Below are positions 46,748-58,972 of a DNA stretch of 64,000 nt, one piece after another (within the stretch, counting starts at the first letter, position 1; each line of letters opens with the position of its first letter). Source of the DNA: Triticum aestivum (lineage: Eukaryota > Streptophyta > Magnoliopsida > Poales > Poaceae); NCBI RefSeq assembly GCF_018294505.1, contig NC_057810.1, positions 709,441,563-709,505,562 of the forward strand, read 5' to 3'. Below the pieces are notes generated by a model, which was given only the letters and a program-made list of their open reading frames with translations, searched no databases and was not told the origin of the DNA. The position numbers were made by a program, and so were the translations under genes.

Positions 46748-47113
46748 TGTTGGAGTTGTGTCGAATATAGTGTATATTGTAGGTTACAGTTGGACTCTGA
46801 GTAGTATTGTGTTTAGATAGGATATGGAGTCGTGGCCTAGTAGGACACTTGTATGCTAGTCCTCTCATATATAGTGGGGGTAGACACATGATGTAACATA
46901 TGTCAACATAATAGCACAGGAATGCAGGGGAAGCCGGAGGCATGTGGCGGCGTCCAGGGCGACTGGGTGCGGTATTTTAGTGGTATCATGGTGAGGAGGG
47001 CCCCCGGGGATGTAGGCATATCAGTGCACCTAGTTAACAAATCTCGGTGTCGTGTCTCGTGTGATTGCTTGGTCCTCCAATGATCAATGATGTGCCTCAG
47101 ATGTATTCTAACA
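46748..47113 (+). repeat. Copia-type LTR (366 bp) with primer site
   Basis: Starts TGTTGGAG, ends TTCTAACA, and is followed by AGTGGTATCATGAGC (47114-47128), a Copia-style tRNA-iMet site. A TATATAG sequence lies at about 46868-46874. Only about 12-25 bases of internal sequence remain before fragment H, so this is a 5' LTR whose element has been cut away. Unrelated in sequence to the LTRs of C and E. Confidence 0.6.
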
Positions 47114-47139
47114 AGTGGTATCATGAGCAAGATTCAATT

Positions 47140-48166
47140 TGAGGTTGTCATGTAGTTGACATCGTATTTGTGGCAAATCCACCGTTCATAATTTTTTCAT
47201 ACATGTCACTCTTGATTCATTGCATGTCCCGGTACTTCGCCGGAGGCATTCACATAGAGTCATATTTTTTTCTAAGTATCGAGTTGTAATTCTTGAGTTG
47301 TAAGTAAATAAAAGTGTGATGATCTTCGTTATTAGAGCATTGTCCCATGTGAGGAAAGGATGATGGAGACTATGGTTCCCTCACAAGTCGGGATGAGACT
47401 GCAGACGAAAAAAAGAGGCCGTAAAAAAAGAGAAGGCCCAAACAAAAAAATAGAGAAAAAGAGAGAAGGGACAATGTTACTATCCTTTTTCCACACTTGT
47501 GCTTCAAATTAGCACCATGATCTTCATGATAGAGAGTCTCCTATGTTGTCACTTTCATATACTAGTGGGAATATTTCATTATAGAACTTGGCTTGTATAT
47601 TCCAATGATGGGCTTCCTCAAATTTCCCTAGGTCTTCGTGAGCAAGCGAGTTGGATGCACACCCACTTAGTTTATTTTTGAGCTTTCATACAACTATAGC
47701 TCTAGTGCATCCATTGCATGACAATCCCAACTCACTCACATTGATATCTATTGATGGGTGTCTCCATAGCCCGTTGATACGCATAGTTGATGTGAGATTA
47801 TCTTCTCGTTTTTGTCTTCTCCACAACCACCATTCTATTCCACCTATAGTGCTATGTCCTTGGCTCACGCTCATGTATTGTGTGAAGATTGAAAAAGTTT
47901 GAGAACATCAAAAGTATGAAACAATTTCTTGGCTTGTCATCGGGGTTGTGCATGATTTAAATATTTTGTGTGATGAAGATAGAGCATAGCCAGACTATAT
48001 GATTTTGTAGGGATAGCTTTCTTTGGCCATGTTATTTTGAGAAGACATGATTTCTTTGTTAGTATGCTTGAAGTATTATTATTTTTATGTCAATATTAAA
48101 CTTTTGTCTTGAATCTTTCAGATCTGAACATTCATGCCACAATAAAGAAAATTACATGGATAAATA
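47140..48166 (+). repeat. Fragment H: second Sabrina-like internal fragment
   Basis: From about 47145 it matches element A internal sequence at about 20205-20381, and from about 47499 it matches 40070-40740. It therefore shows what the uninterrupted region looks like, including about 180 bases lost from A beside element C. It has no LTR of its own on the left. On the right it is broken at 48166 by element F. Confidence 0.7.
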
Positions 48167-49508
48167 TGTTAGTGAAAGTGCTAGTTATTGACTAGAGGGG
48201 GGGGGTGAATAGGCGATTTTTATGAACGTCTTCAAAACATGGAAGTTTCAAAGACAAACAATAGAAACAACCTAATTGATATGCAGCGGAAGATAAACTA
48301 CAACAAGCAAGCCATAATCAAGTATGCAATAGCATTAACGTTCGAAGATTAATAGTAGCTAGGTAGTAGGATCAGGATGGAAGATAGTATGAAGCCAATC
48401 AACAATAGTAGTCAAGCAATAAAGTCAATCAGATAAGACGATAAGCAATGACTTCACGAAGACAAACTCAAAGTAAAGGAGGGAAGAGATAGAACCAGTT
48501 GCTTGTCGAAGACACATGATTTGTTGGACCAGTTCCAGTTGCTGTGACAACTGTACGTCTGGTTAGGGAGGCTGAGATTCAACTCAGAAGACCGTGTCTT
48601 CACCTTATTCCCCTTGAGCTAAGGTCACTTAGTCCTCGCCCAATCACTCTGGTAAGTCTTCAAGGTAGACTTCCAAACCTTCACAGACTCCGTTCACCCG
48701 GCAATCCACAATGACTCTTGGATGCTCAGAACGAGACGCCTAACCGGCTGGAGGATACACAGTCCTCAAGTGTAATAAGTCTTCAGGTCACACAGACAGA
48801 AAGACTTCAGTGATGCCTAACACTCTTTGGCTCTGGGTGTTTGGGCTTTGTCCTCGCAAGGATTTCTCTCTCTCAAATGCTTCGAGGTGGGTTGCTCTCA
48901 AACGACAAAAGCCGTATACTAACTCTGAGCAGCCACCAATTTATGGTGTAGGGGGTGGGCTATTTATAGCCACTAGGCAACCCGACCTGATTTGTCCGAA
49001 ATGACCCTGGGTCACTAAGGAACTGACACGTGTTCCAACGGTCAGATTTCAAACACACACGGCAACTTTACTTGGGCTACAAGCAAAGCTGACTCATCCA
49101 ACTCTGGATAAGATTTGCTCTCATTGTCTTCGCTCGAAGACATAGGATTTGGGTTGAGCATCACTTCAGTCACTCTGACTTAGTTCACTTGGACCCCACT
49201 TAACAGTACGGTGGTTCCTATGACTCAACAAAGAAGAAAAGGAAACAACGAAACCACACAGTCTTCGTGCTCCATAGTCTTCACGCAATGTCTTCTCATG
49301 TCATAGTCTTCAATATGAATATCTTCTCATACCACCATTGTCGTCAATGTCTTCATACATTTTTAGGGGTCATCTCCGGTAGGTAAACCGAATCAATGAG
49401 GGACACTACCTGCGTTATCCTGCAATTCTCACAAACGCATTAGTCCCTCAACCAACTTTGTCGTCAATACTCCAAAACCAACTAGGGGTGGCACTAGATG
49501 CACTTACA
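48167..49508 (-). repeat. Element F 3' LTR
   Basis: Has TG...CA ends. A TATAAATAG box lies on the minus strand at 48960-48969 (in GGCTATAAATAGCC). A run of ten G lies near 48195-48206. The second copy is outside the window. Confidence 0.7.
48960..48969 (-). promoter_or_regulatory. TATA box in element F LTR
   Basis: CTATAAATAG on the minus strand, inside a short palindrome-like context, upstream of a purine-rich leader. Likely element promoter. Confidence 0.5.
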
Positions 49509-49522
49509 ATCTCCCCCTTTTT
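49509..49522 (-). other. Element F polypurine tract
   Basis: Minus-strand AAAAAGGGGGAGAT directly before the 3' LTR. A close relative (TGACAAAAGGGGGAGA) lies at 49962-49977, between the ORF stop and this tract. Confidence 0.7.
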
Positions 49523-52500
49523 GGTGATTGATGACAAACTGGTTGAAGTTTTCAACGGGGATAAAGTATGTGAAATTGTAAAGGATAGGAATTTGTCTTC
49601 ATAAGTAGCAAGGGCTCCCCCTGAAGATGTGCATATAAATAATTTTGCTTTTGGAATGCAAATGCACATGGCAGGTTGTACTTGTGGAGGTCCACTTCAA
49701 CTTATGAAGATAATTCATCATGCATGAAATGATATAGCATATAGGATGACATGCATAATGAAAAATGGACGTCTGCAGGATGATCTAAGTGCGGAAGTTA
49801 TCATCGCACATGGAAATGCAAATAAGTAGCAGACGACCATCAAGTTTAAGTGTTACAACTCAGAGAACCAAATGTTTCAAAACGCAAGAGTTGTAAGCAC
49901 GAGGCAAAATATAACGCAACCGCCCATATGAACCCGCTTGAAGACTATCAACTCATACGCTTCTCCCCCTTTTGTCAGTAATGACCAAAAAGGTTTGAAG
50001 ACATAGAGCATCTACTCGTCTTCTTGATGAGTAGGTGAAGCAGCAGGGTTGTTGTCGTTGGGTGGCGGTGCAGATGAACTTGGTGCAGTGTCGATGCGCG
50101 CAGTAGTAGTAGGAGGTGGTGAAGTAGCATCATCTTCATCATTGATCACTCTGGCATTTACCGTTGCCGCGGAGGAAGAATATTCAGAGTCTTCAAGAGA
50201 TGGAGTTCTTCGTAAGACAGCATTCCGTGGAGGAGTGGAGTCAAACTGAAATCTTTCATTGAAGCCATCGTCTTGAAGATCTGCTTCAGCACTAAGCAGG
50301 GTCAAACTCTTCCATGATCGCCGGCAAGTTTCGTGAGCAACAAAGGCATTCTTGGTGGCAAGGTTGCGAATGCGATTGACATCCACCAAGAGGCTTTGCA
50401 TCTGTCTCTTGAGCCAAAAGTGATGTTTATCCTGTTTCTGATGAAGGGCCACAAGAAGTTCTCGATCATTGAGAACGCGAGAATGCTTCCGAGGCCTTTG
50501 GGCAATGGTGCTTTCAGTGGCTTCAGTAGGTGCTCGATGAGGCAGACGAGTATTTCCAGCCAATGGATAGATTCGTGTAGCTGCTTGAACACCTTCAATG
50601 GGTTGAGTGAAGCTTTGGTGCTCGGCATTCTGAAGACAAAGAGGCTTCTTGGCAGGGTCAGGATATATAGCTTCAACTGACATATCAACCTCAGGTAGAA
50701 AAATCACATGATTGCGAGCAGAAGGTTGATAGTTGACAGTAGAGTGTCGCTTTATGAGGCGCATGACCCATGGAGCATAAAACTTCAGACCAAAGAGATC
50801 AGAGCCGGAGGCAGCAAGTTGTCTGATGAAGAAATCTTGTGTATTGAAGCTGATGCCATTGAAAATGTAGAAGACCAAAGTCTTCATAGCTCCTTCAAGC
50901 TTTGCCGCTGATGAATGTCCTTTGATAGGCCATAGAGTCCGCCTGATGATGTGATATATGGTGCGTGGCAGATACTCAAGGTCTTCAACAAAGAACTCTG
51001 TTGGATATTCAGCGTCACGGGGCAAAGGCTTCATCATGCTCAGCATCTGACTCATATTGGGTTCAGGTCTATGAAAGATGCTTTCCAGGGCATTGCGATG
51101 ATGTTGACAGCCAGGTTCATAGAGTTCTCCCGGAGTGGACAGGCCTGTAAGCTCAATGATATCCATAGCTTTGGCTTCATGATGAACGTTTCCGGTCATC
51201 CACTCGAGAACCCAAGTCTTCGTATCTCTGTTGTAGCCGCGAATGCGCAGTGTGGCATAGAATTGAAGCAATAGTTCTTCATTCCAGTGTTCTTTATCTG
51301 TGACAAAACTGAGCAGCCCAGCATCACGAAAGCAGTCAAGTGCTTCTTCTAAGCAGGGGAGTCCAGTAATGGCTTCAGTGTCGAGGCGCATATGAGGGAA
51401 GATGCACCCTTGATCATACAGAACACAGGAGTAATAGCTTCGCTGCGGATGACTCCAGAACCGATCTGATGATATTCTTGGCTTCGTGTAGGGGTTCTTT
51501 GAGCTGTCAAAGAATGTGTTGTGGATCTTGAAGCCATTTGCATTGAAAGACCCGACAGCGGTGGCAGTACCAGGAAACCTTGGCAGTCTTGGCTTGGGCT
51601 TTTGGACCTGAGGCCTATGCTCAATGTGATAGTCAAATTGAGGACCAGAGACATTAGGCGGAGGGACCAGAATGGGCCATCTTACTGTGATAAGCTTGCC
51701 ATGGTTGTATGCTTGCTCAATTGTATAGGGCCTTGGGGGTGGAACAAGAGCAGTGGCAGCAACTGAGGCTTCAGGCGGCACAACAGGTGCTTCAGGAGCA
51801 GTTGCCTCATTAGCTTCAGGTACACTGGTTGTTGCAAGCTCCACATTAGCTTCAGTCATGACAATGTCATCGGCTTCACTTGCGTTGGTTGTGGCAGCTT
51901 CAGGATTTTCAACCTCCACTTGAGGAGCTGGAGGGTCAGGCATTGACACGTTCACTTCATGAACTATTTCTTCAGGAATGGGGGGAGTAGAGACACATTC
52001 TTCTTGACGTTCTTCATCGGCTGATGCAGCCGGATTGTCTTCAGCAGCAGGTGCTTCAGACGCAGAGACATTCACAGCAGGAGTGGCTTCTGAAAACACT
52101 TGACCTGCAACAGGTTGATGATGCACTTGAAGGAAATATGCCCTAGAGGCAATAATAAAGTTATTATTTATTTCCTTATTTCATGATAAATGTTTATTAT
52201 TCATGCTAGAATTGTATTAACCAGAAACATGATACATGTGTGAATACATAGACAAACATATAGTCACTAGTATGCCTCTACTTGACTAGCTCGTTGAATC
52301 AAAGATGGTTAAGTTTCCTAGCCATAGACATGAGTTGTCATTTGATTAACGGGATCACATTCAAGTGATTGACATGACCCATTCCGTTAGCCTAGCACTT
52401 GATCGTTCAGTATGTTGCTATTGCTTTCTTCATGACTTATACATGTTCCTGTAACTATGAGATTATGCAACTCCCGTTTACCGGAGGAACACTTTGGGTG

Positions 52501-53340
52501 CTACCAAACGTCACAACGTAACTGGGTGATTATAAAGGAGTACTACAGGTGTCTCCAAAGGTACATGTTGGGTTGGCGTATTTCAAGATTAGGTTTTGTC
52601 ACTCCGATTGTCGGAGAGGTATCTCTGGGCCCTCTCGGTAATGCACATCACTATAAGCCTTGCAAGCAATGTAGCTAATGAGTTAGTTACGGGATGATGC
52701 ATTACGTAACGAGTAAAGAGACTTGCCGGTAACGAGATTGAACTAGGTATTGGATACCGATGATCGAATACTCGGGCAAGTAACAAACCGATGACAAAGG
52801 GAACAACGTATGTTGTTATGCGGTTTGACCGATAAAGATCTTCGTAGAATATGTAGGAACCAATATGGGCATCCAGGTTCCGCTATTGGTTATTGACCGA
52901 GAATAGTTCTAGGTCATGTCTACATAGTTCTCGAACCCGTAGGGTCCGCACGCTTAACGTTACGATGACAGTTTTATTATGAGTTTATAAGTTTTGATGT
53001 ACCGAAGTTTGTTCGGAGTCCTGGATATGATCACGGACGTAACGAAGAGTCTCGAAATGGTCGAGACATAAAGATCGATATATTGGAAGCCTATATTTGG
53101 ACATCGGAATCATTCCGGGTGAAATCGGCATTTTACCGGAGTACCGGGAGGTTACCGGAACCCCCCGGGGGGTTATTGGGCCTACATGGGCCTCGAGGGA
53201 GAAGAGGGAAGAGGCAGGAGGGGGCCGCGCGCCCCTCCCCTTCCTAGTCCGAATAGGACAAGGGAAGGGGGGCGGCGCCCCCCCTTTCCTTCCCCTCTTC
53301 CTCCTCTTTCCCCCCTTCTCCTATTCCAACTAGGAAAGAA

Positions 53341-53373
53341 GGGAGTCCTACTCCCGGTGGGAGTAGGACTCCC
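53341..53373 (+). repeat. Perfect 15-bp hairpin upstream of element E TATA box
   Basis: GGGAGTCCTACTCCC, loop GGT, then its exact inverse. Unchanged in the 3' LTR at 60197-60229, although neighbouring positions differ. Confidence 0.85.
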
Positions 53374-53420
53374 CCCTTGGCGCGCCCTCCTTGGCCGGCC
53401 GCCTCCTCCCCCCTGGCTCC

Positions 53421-53428
53421 TTTATATA
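53421..53428 (+). promoter_or_regulatory. TATA box in element E 5' LTR
   Basis: TTTATATA, also at 60277-60284 in the 3' LTR. Standard position for the start of element RNA. Confidence 0.55.
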
Positions 53429-53861
53429 CGGGGGCGGGGGGCACCCCATAGACACACAAGTTGATCTACGGATCGTTCCTTAGCCGTGTGCGGTGCCCCC
53501 CTCCACCATATTCCACCTTGATCATATCGTCGCGGAGTTTAGGCGAAGCCCTGCGCCGATAGAGCATCATCATCGTCACCACGCCGTCATGCTGACGGAA
53601 CTCATCCCCGAAGCTTTGCTGGATCGGAGCCCGGAGATCGTCATCGAGCTGAACATGTGCTGAACTCGGATATGCCGTACGTTCGGTACTTGTGTCGGTC
53701 GGATCGTGAAGACGTACGACTACATCAACCGCGTTGTCATAACGCTTCCACTGACGGTCTACGAGGGTACGTGGACAACACTCTCCCCTCTCGTTGCTAT
53801 GCCATCACCATGATCTTGCGTGTGCGTAGGAATTTTTTTGAAATTACTACGTTCCCCAACA

Positions 53862-55108
53862 GTGGCATCCGAGCCTAGGTTTTATGCGTTGATGTTATAT
53901 GCACGAGTAGAACACAAGTGAGTTGTCGGCGATACAAGTCATACTGCTTACCAGCATGTCATACTTTGGTTCAGCGGTATTGTTGGATGAAGCGGCCCGG
54001 ACCGACATTATGCGTACGCTTACGCGAAACTGGTTTTACCGCCGTGCTTTGCACACAGGTGACTAGCGGGTGTCTGTTTCTCCAACTTTAGTTGAACCGA
54101 GTGTGGCTACGCCCGGTCCTTGCGAAGGTTAAAACAGCACCAACTTGACAAACTATCGTTGTGGTTTTGATGCGTAGGTAAGAACGGTTCTTGCTAAGCC
54201 CGTAGCAGCCACGTAAAACTTGCAACAACAAAGTAGAGGACGTCTAACTTGTTTTTGCAGGGCATGTTGTGATGTGATATGGTCAAGACGTGATGAGATA
54301 TAAGTTGTTGTATGAGATGATCATGTTTTTGTTCGGCAACTGGCAGAAGCCCTATGGTTGTCTCTTTGTTGCATAAGATGCAAGTGCCAAATAATTGCTT
54401 TACTTTATCGCTATGCGATAGCAATAGTTGCAAGAGCAATAGTTGGCGAGACGACCATGTGACGACACATTGATATAGATCAAGATGATGAAGATCATGG
54501 TGTCGTGCCGGTAACGATAGAGATCATGACAGTACTTTGGAGATGGAGATCAAAGGCGCAAGATGATCATGGCCATATCATGTCACATATTTTGATTGCA
54601 TATGATGTTTATCTGTTATACATCTTATTCTGTTTTGTTTGACGGTAGCATTATAAGATGATCTCTCACTAATTATCAAGAAGTGTTCTCCCTGAGTATG
54701 CACCGTTGCGAAAGTTCTTCGTGCTGAGACACCACGTGATGATCGGGTGTGATAGGCTCTACGTTCAAATACAACGGGTGCAAAACAGTTGCACACGCGG
54801 AATACTCAGGTTAAACTTGACGAGCCTAGCATATACAGATATGGCCTCGGAACACGGAGACCGAAAGGTCGAGCGTGAATCATATAGTAGATATGATCAA
54901 CATAGTGATGTTCACCGTTGAAACTACTCCATCTCACGTGATGATCGGACATGGTGTAGTTGATATGGATCACGTAATCACTTAGAGGATTAGAGGGATG
55001 TCTATCTAAGTGGGAGTTCTTAAGTAATATGATTAATTGAACTTAAATTTATCATGAACTTAGTCCTGGTAGTATTTTGCAAATTATGTTGTAGATCAAT
55101 AGCTTGCG
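53862..55108 (+). other. Element E primer site and leader
   Basis: GTGGCATCCGAGCC directly after the LTR, then about 1.2 kb of non-coding leader, partly the counterpart of the C leader at 24948-26223 in the opposite orientation. Confidence 0.75.
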
Positions 55109-58100
55109 TTGTTGCTTTCATATGTTTATTTTGATATGTTCCTAGAGAAAATTGTGTTGAAAGATGTTAGTAGCAATGATGCGGATTGGATCCGTGATTT
55201 GAGGTTTATCCTCATTGCTGCACAGAAGAATTATGTCCTTAATGCACCGCTAGGTGACAGACCTATTGCAGGAGCAGATGCAGACGTTATGAACGTTTGG
55301 CTAGCTCAATATGATGACTACTTGATAGTTTTGTGCACCATGCTTAACGGCTTAGAATCGGGACTTCAAAGACGTTTTGAACGTCATGGACCATATGAGA
55401 TGTTCCAGGAGTTGAAGTTAATATTTCAAGCAAACACCCGAGTTGAGAGATATGAAGTCTCCAACAAGTTCTATGGCTAAAAGATGGAGGAGAATCGCTC
55501 AACTAGTGAGCATGTGCTCAGATTGTCTGGGTACTACAATCGCTTGAATCAAGTGGGAGTTAATCTTCCAGATAAGATAGTGATTGACAGAATTCTCTAG
55601 TCACCATCACCAAGTTAGTAGAACTTCGTGATGAACTATAATATGCAAGGGATGACGAAAATGATTCCCGAGCTCTTCGTGATGTTGAAATCAACGAAGG
55701 TAGAAATCAAGAAAGAGCATCAAGTGTTGATGATTGACAAGACCACTAGTTTCAAGAAAAGGGCAAAGGGAAAGAAAGGGAACTTCAAGCAGAATGGCAA
55801 GCAAGTTGTCACTCCCGCGAAGAAGCCCAAAGCTGGACCAAAGCCTGAAACTAAGTGATTATATTGCAAAGGAAATGGTCACTAGAAGCGGAAATGCCCT
55901 GAATATTTGGTGGATAAGAAGGATGGCAAAGTGAACAAGGGTATATTTGATATACATGTTATTGATGTGTACCTTACTAGTGTTTATAGTAACCCCTGAG
56001 TATTTGATACTTATTCGGTTGCTAAGATTAGTAACTCGAAACAGGAGTTACAGAATAAACAGAAACTAGTTGAGGGTGAAGTGACGATGTGTGTTGGAAG
56101 TGGTTCCAAGATTGATATGATCATCATCGCACACTCCCTATACTTTTGGGATTAGTGTTGAACCTAAATAAATGTTATTTGGTGTTTGCGTTGAGCATGA
56201 ATATGATTTGATCATGTTTATTGCAATACGGTTATTCATTTAAAATCAGAGAATAATTGTTGTTCTGTTTAAATGAATAAAACCTTTGATGGTCATACAC
56301 CCAATGAAAATAGTTTGTTGGATCTCGATCGTAGTGATACACATATTCATAATATTGATGCCAAAAGATGCAAAGTTGATAATGATAGTGCAACTTATTT
56401 GTGGCACTGCCGTTTGGGTCATATCGGTGTAAAGCGCATGAAGAAACTCCATAAAGATGGATTTTCGGAATCACTTGGTTATGAATCATTTGATGCTTGC
56501 GAACCGTGCCTTTTGGGCAAGATGACTAAAAACTCCGTTCTCCGGAACAATGGAACAAGCTACTGACTTATTGGAAATAATACATACCGATGTATGCGAT
56601 CCAATGAGTGTTGATGCTCGTGGCAAGTATCGTTATTTTCTGACCTTCACAAAATGATTTGAGCAGATATGGGTATATCTACTTGATGAAACATAAGTCT
56701 GAAATAATTGAAAGGTTCAAAGAATTTCAGAGTGAAGTGGAAAAATCATCGTAACAAGAAAATAAAGTTTCTACGATCTGATCGTGAGACGAATATTTGA
56801 GTTACGAGTTTGGTCTTCAATTAAAACAATGTGGAATAGTTTCACAGCTCACGCCACCTGGAACACCACAACGTTATGGTGTGTCCGAACGTCGTAACCG
56901 CACTTTATTGGATATGGTGCGATCTATGATGTCTCTTATCGATTTACCACTATCGTTTTGGGGTTATGCATTAGAGACAGCTGCATTCACGTTAAAAGGG
57001 CACCATCTAAATCCGTTGAGACGACATCGTATGAACTATGGTTTAGAAGTAAACCTAAGCTGTCGTTTCTTAAAGTTTGGAGTTGCGATGCTTATATGAA
57101 AAAGGTTTTCAACCTGATAAGCTCGAACCCAAATCGGAGAAGTGCGTCTTCATAGAATACCCAAAGGAAACTGTTGGGTACTCCTTCTATCACAAATCCA
57201 AAGGCAAAACATTCGTTGCTAAGAATGGATCCTTTCTAGAGAAGGAGTTTCTCTCGAAAGAAGTGAGTGGGAGGAAAGTAGAACTTGATGAGGTAACTGT
57301 ACCTGCTCCCTTATTGGAAAGTAGTTCATCATAGAAATCTGTTCCTGTGACTACTACACCAATTAGTGAGGAAGTTAATGATGATGATCATGAAACTTCA
57401 GATTAAGTTACTACAGAACCTCGTAGGTCTTCCAGAGTAAGATCCGCACCAGAGTGGTACGGTAATCCTGTTCTGGAAGTTATGTTATTAGACCATGACG
57501 AACCTACGAACTATGAAGAAGCGATGGTGAGCCCAGATTCCGCAAAATGGCTTGAGGCCATGAGATCTGAGATGAGATCCATGTATGAAAACAAAGTATG
57601 GACTTTGATTGACTTGCCCAATGATCGGCAAGACATTGAGATTAAATGGATCTTCAAGAGGAAGACGGACGCTGATAGTGTTACTATCTACAAAGCTAGA
57701 ATTGTCGCAAAAGGTTTTCGACAAGTTCAAGGTGTTGACTGCAATGAGAGTTTTTCACTCGAATCTATGCTTAAGTCTGTCTGAATCATGTTAGCAATTG
57801 CCGCATTTTATGAAATCTGGCAAATGGATAAACAAAACTGCATTCCTTAATGGTTTTCTTAAAGAAGAGTTGTATATGATGCAACCAGAAGGTTTTGTCA
57901 ATCCGAAAGGTGCTAACAAATTGTGCAAGCTCCAGCGATCCATCTATGGACTGGTGCAAGCATCTCATAGTTGGAATATACGCTTTGATGAGTTGATCAA
58001 AGCATATGGTTTTATACAGACTTTTGAAGAAGCCTGTATTTACAAGAAAGTGAGTGGGAGCTCTGTAGCATTTCTAATATTATATGTGGATGACATATTG

Positions 58101-58800
58101 TTAATTGGAAATGATATGGAAATTCTGGATAGCATGAAAGGATACTTGAATAAGAGTTTTTCAAAGCAAGACCTCGGTGAAGCTGCTTACACATTGAGCA
58201 TCAAGATCTATATAGATAGATCAAGACGCTTGATAAGATTTTTCAATGAGTACATACCTTGATAAATTTTTGAAATAGTTCAAAATGGAACAGTCAAAGA
58301 AGGAGTTCTTGCATGTGTTACAAGGTGTGAAGTTGAGTAAGACTCAAAGACCCGACCATTGCAGAAAATAGAAAGAGAATGAAAAGTCATTCCCTATGCC
58401 TCAGTCATAGGTTCTATAAAGTATGCTATGCTGTGAACCAGACCTATTGTATACCTTGCTCTGTGTTTGGCAAAGGAATACAATTTTGATCTAATAAGTA
58501 GATCACTGGACATGGGTCAAGAATATCCTTAGTGAGGACTAAGGAGATGTTTCTCGATTATGGAGGTGATAAAAGAGCCCGTCGTAAAAGTTACAATGAT
58601 GCAAGCTTTTACACCAATCCAGATGACTCTAAGTCTCAATCTGGATACATATTGAAAGTGGGAGCAATTAGCTAGAGTAGCTCCGTGCAGAGCATTGTGG
58701 ACATAGAATATTTGCAAAATACATACGGCTCTGAATATGACAGACCCGTTGACTAAGCTTCTCTCACGAGCAAAACATGATCATACCTTAGTACTCTTTT
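55109..58800 (+). pseudogene. Element E gag-pol, heavily degraded
   Basis: All Copia domains can be followed but in fragments: gag (YVLNAPLGDRPI, RRFERHGPYEMFQELKL) at 55109-55480; a decayed knuckle near 55857 with stops on both sides; the protease site reduced to VFDTY; integrase zinc region LWHCRLGHIGVKRMKK at 56398-56520; PQRYGVSERRNRTLLDM near 56865; RT pieces 57482-58262 including YVDDILLIGND; and an RNase H remnant ending with DPLTKLLSRAKH near 58740-58780. More than ten in-frame stops and several frameshifts. This is much more damage than expected from LTRs that differ by only about 2%. Confidence 0.9.
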
Positions 58801-58972
58801 GGGTGTTAATCACATAGCGATGTGAACTAGATTATTGACTCTAGTAAACCCTTTGGGTGTTGATCACATGATGATGTGAACTATGGGTATTAATCACATG
58901 CAGATGTGAATATTGGTGTTAAATCACATAGCGATGTGAACTAGATTATTGACTCTAGTGCAAGTGGGAGAC
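58799..58972 (+). repeat. Element E 3' UTR with four short palindromes, and polypurine tract
   Basis: TCACAT-4 bases-ATGTGA palindromes at 58810-58825, 58864-58879, 58894-58909 and 58924-58939, each in a partly repeated context (GGTGTTAATCACAT, AACTAGATTATTGACTCTAG). The polypurine tract follows at about 58960-58972. Confidence 0.75.

Larger units (their letters stand above)
52128..53861 (+). repeat. Element E 5' LTR
   Basis: 1734 bases. TTTATATA at 53421-53428. A perfect 15-bp stem with a 3-base loop at 53341-53373 lies about 50 bases upstream of the TATA box. Confidence 0.92.
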
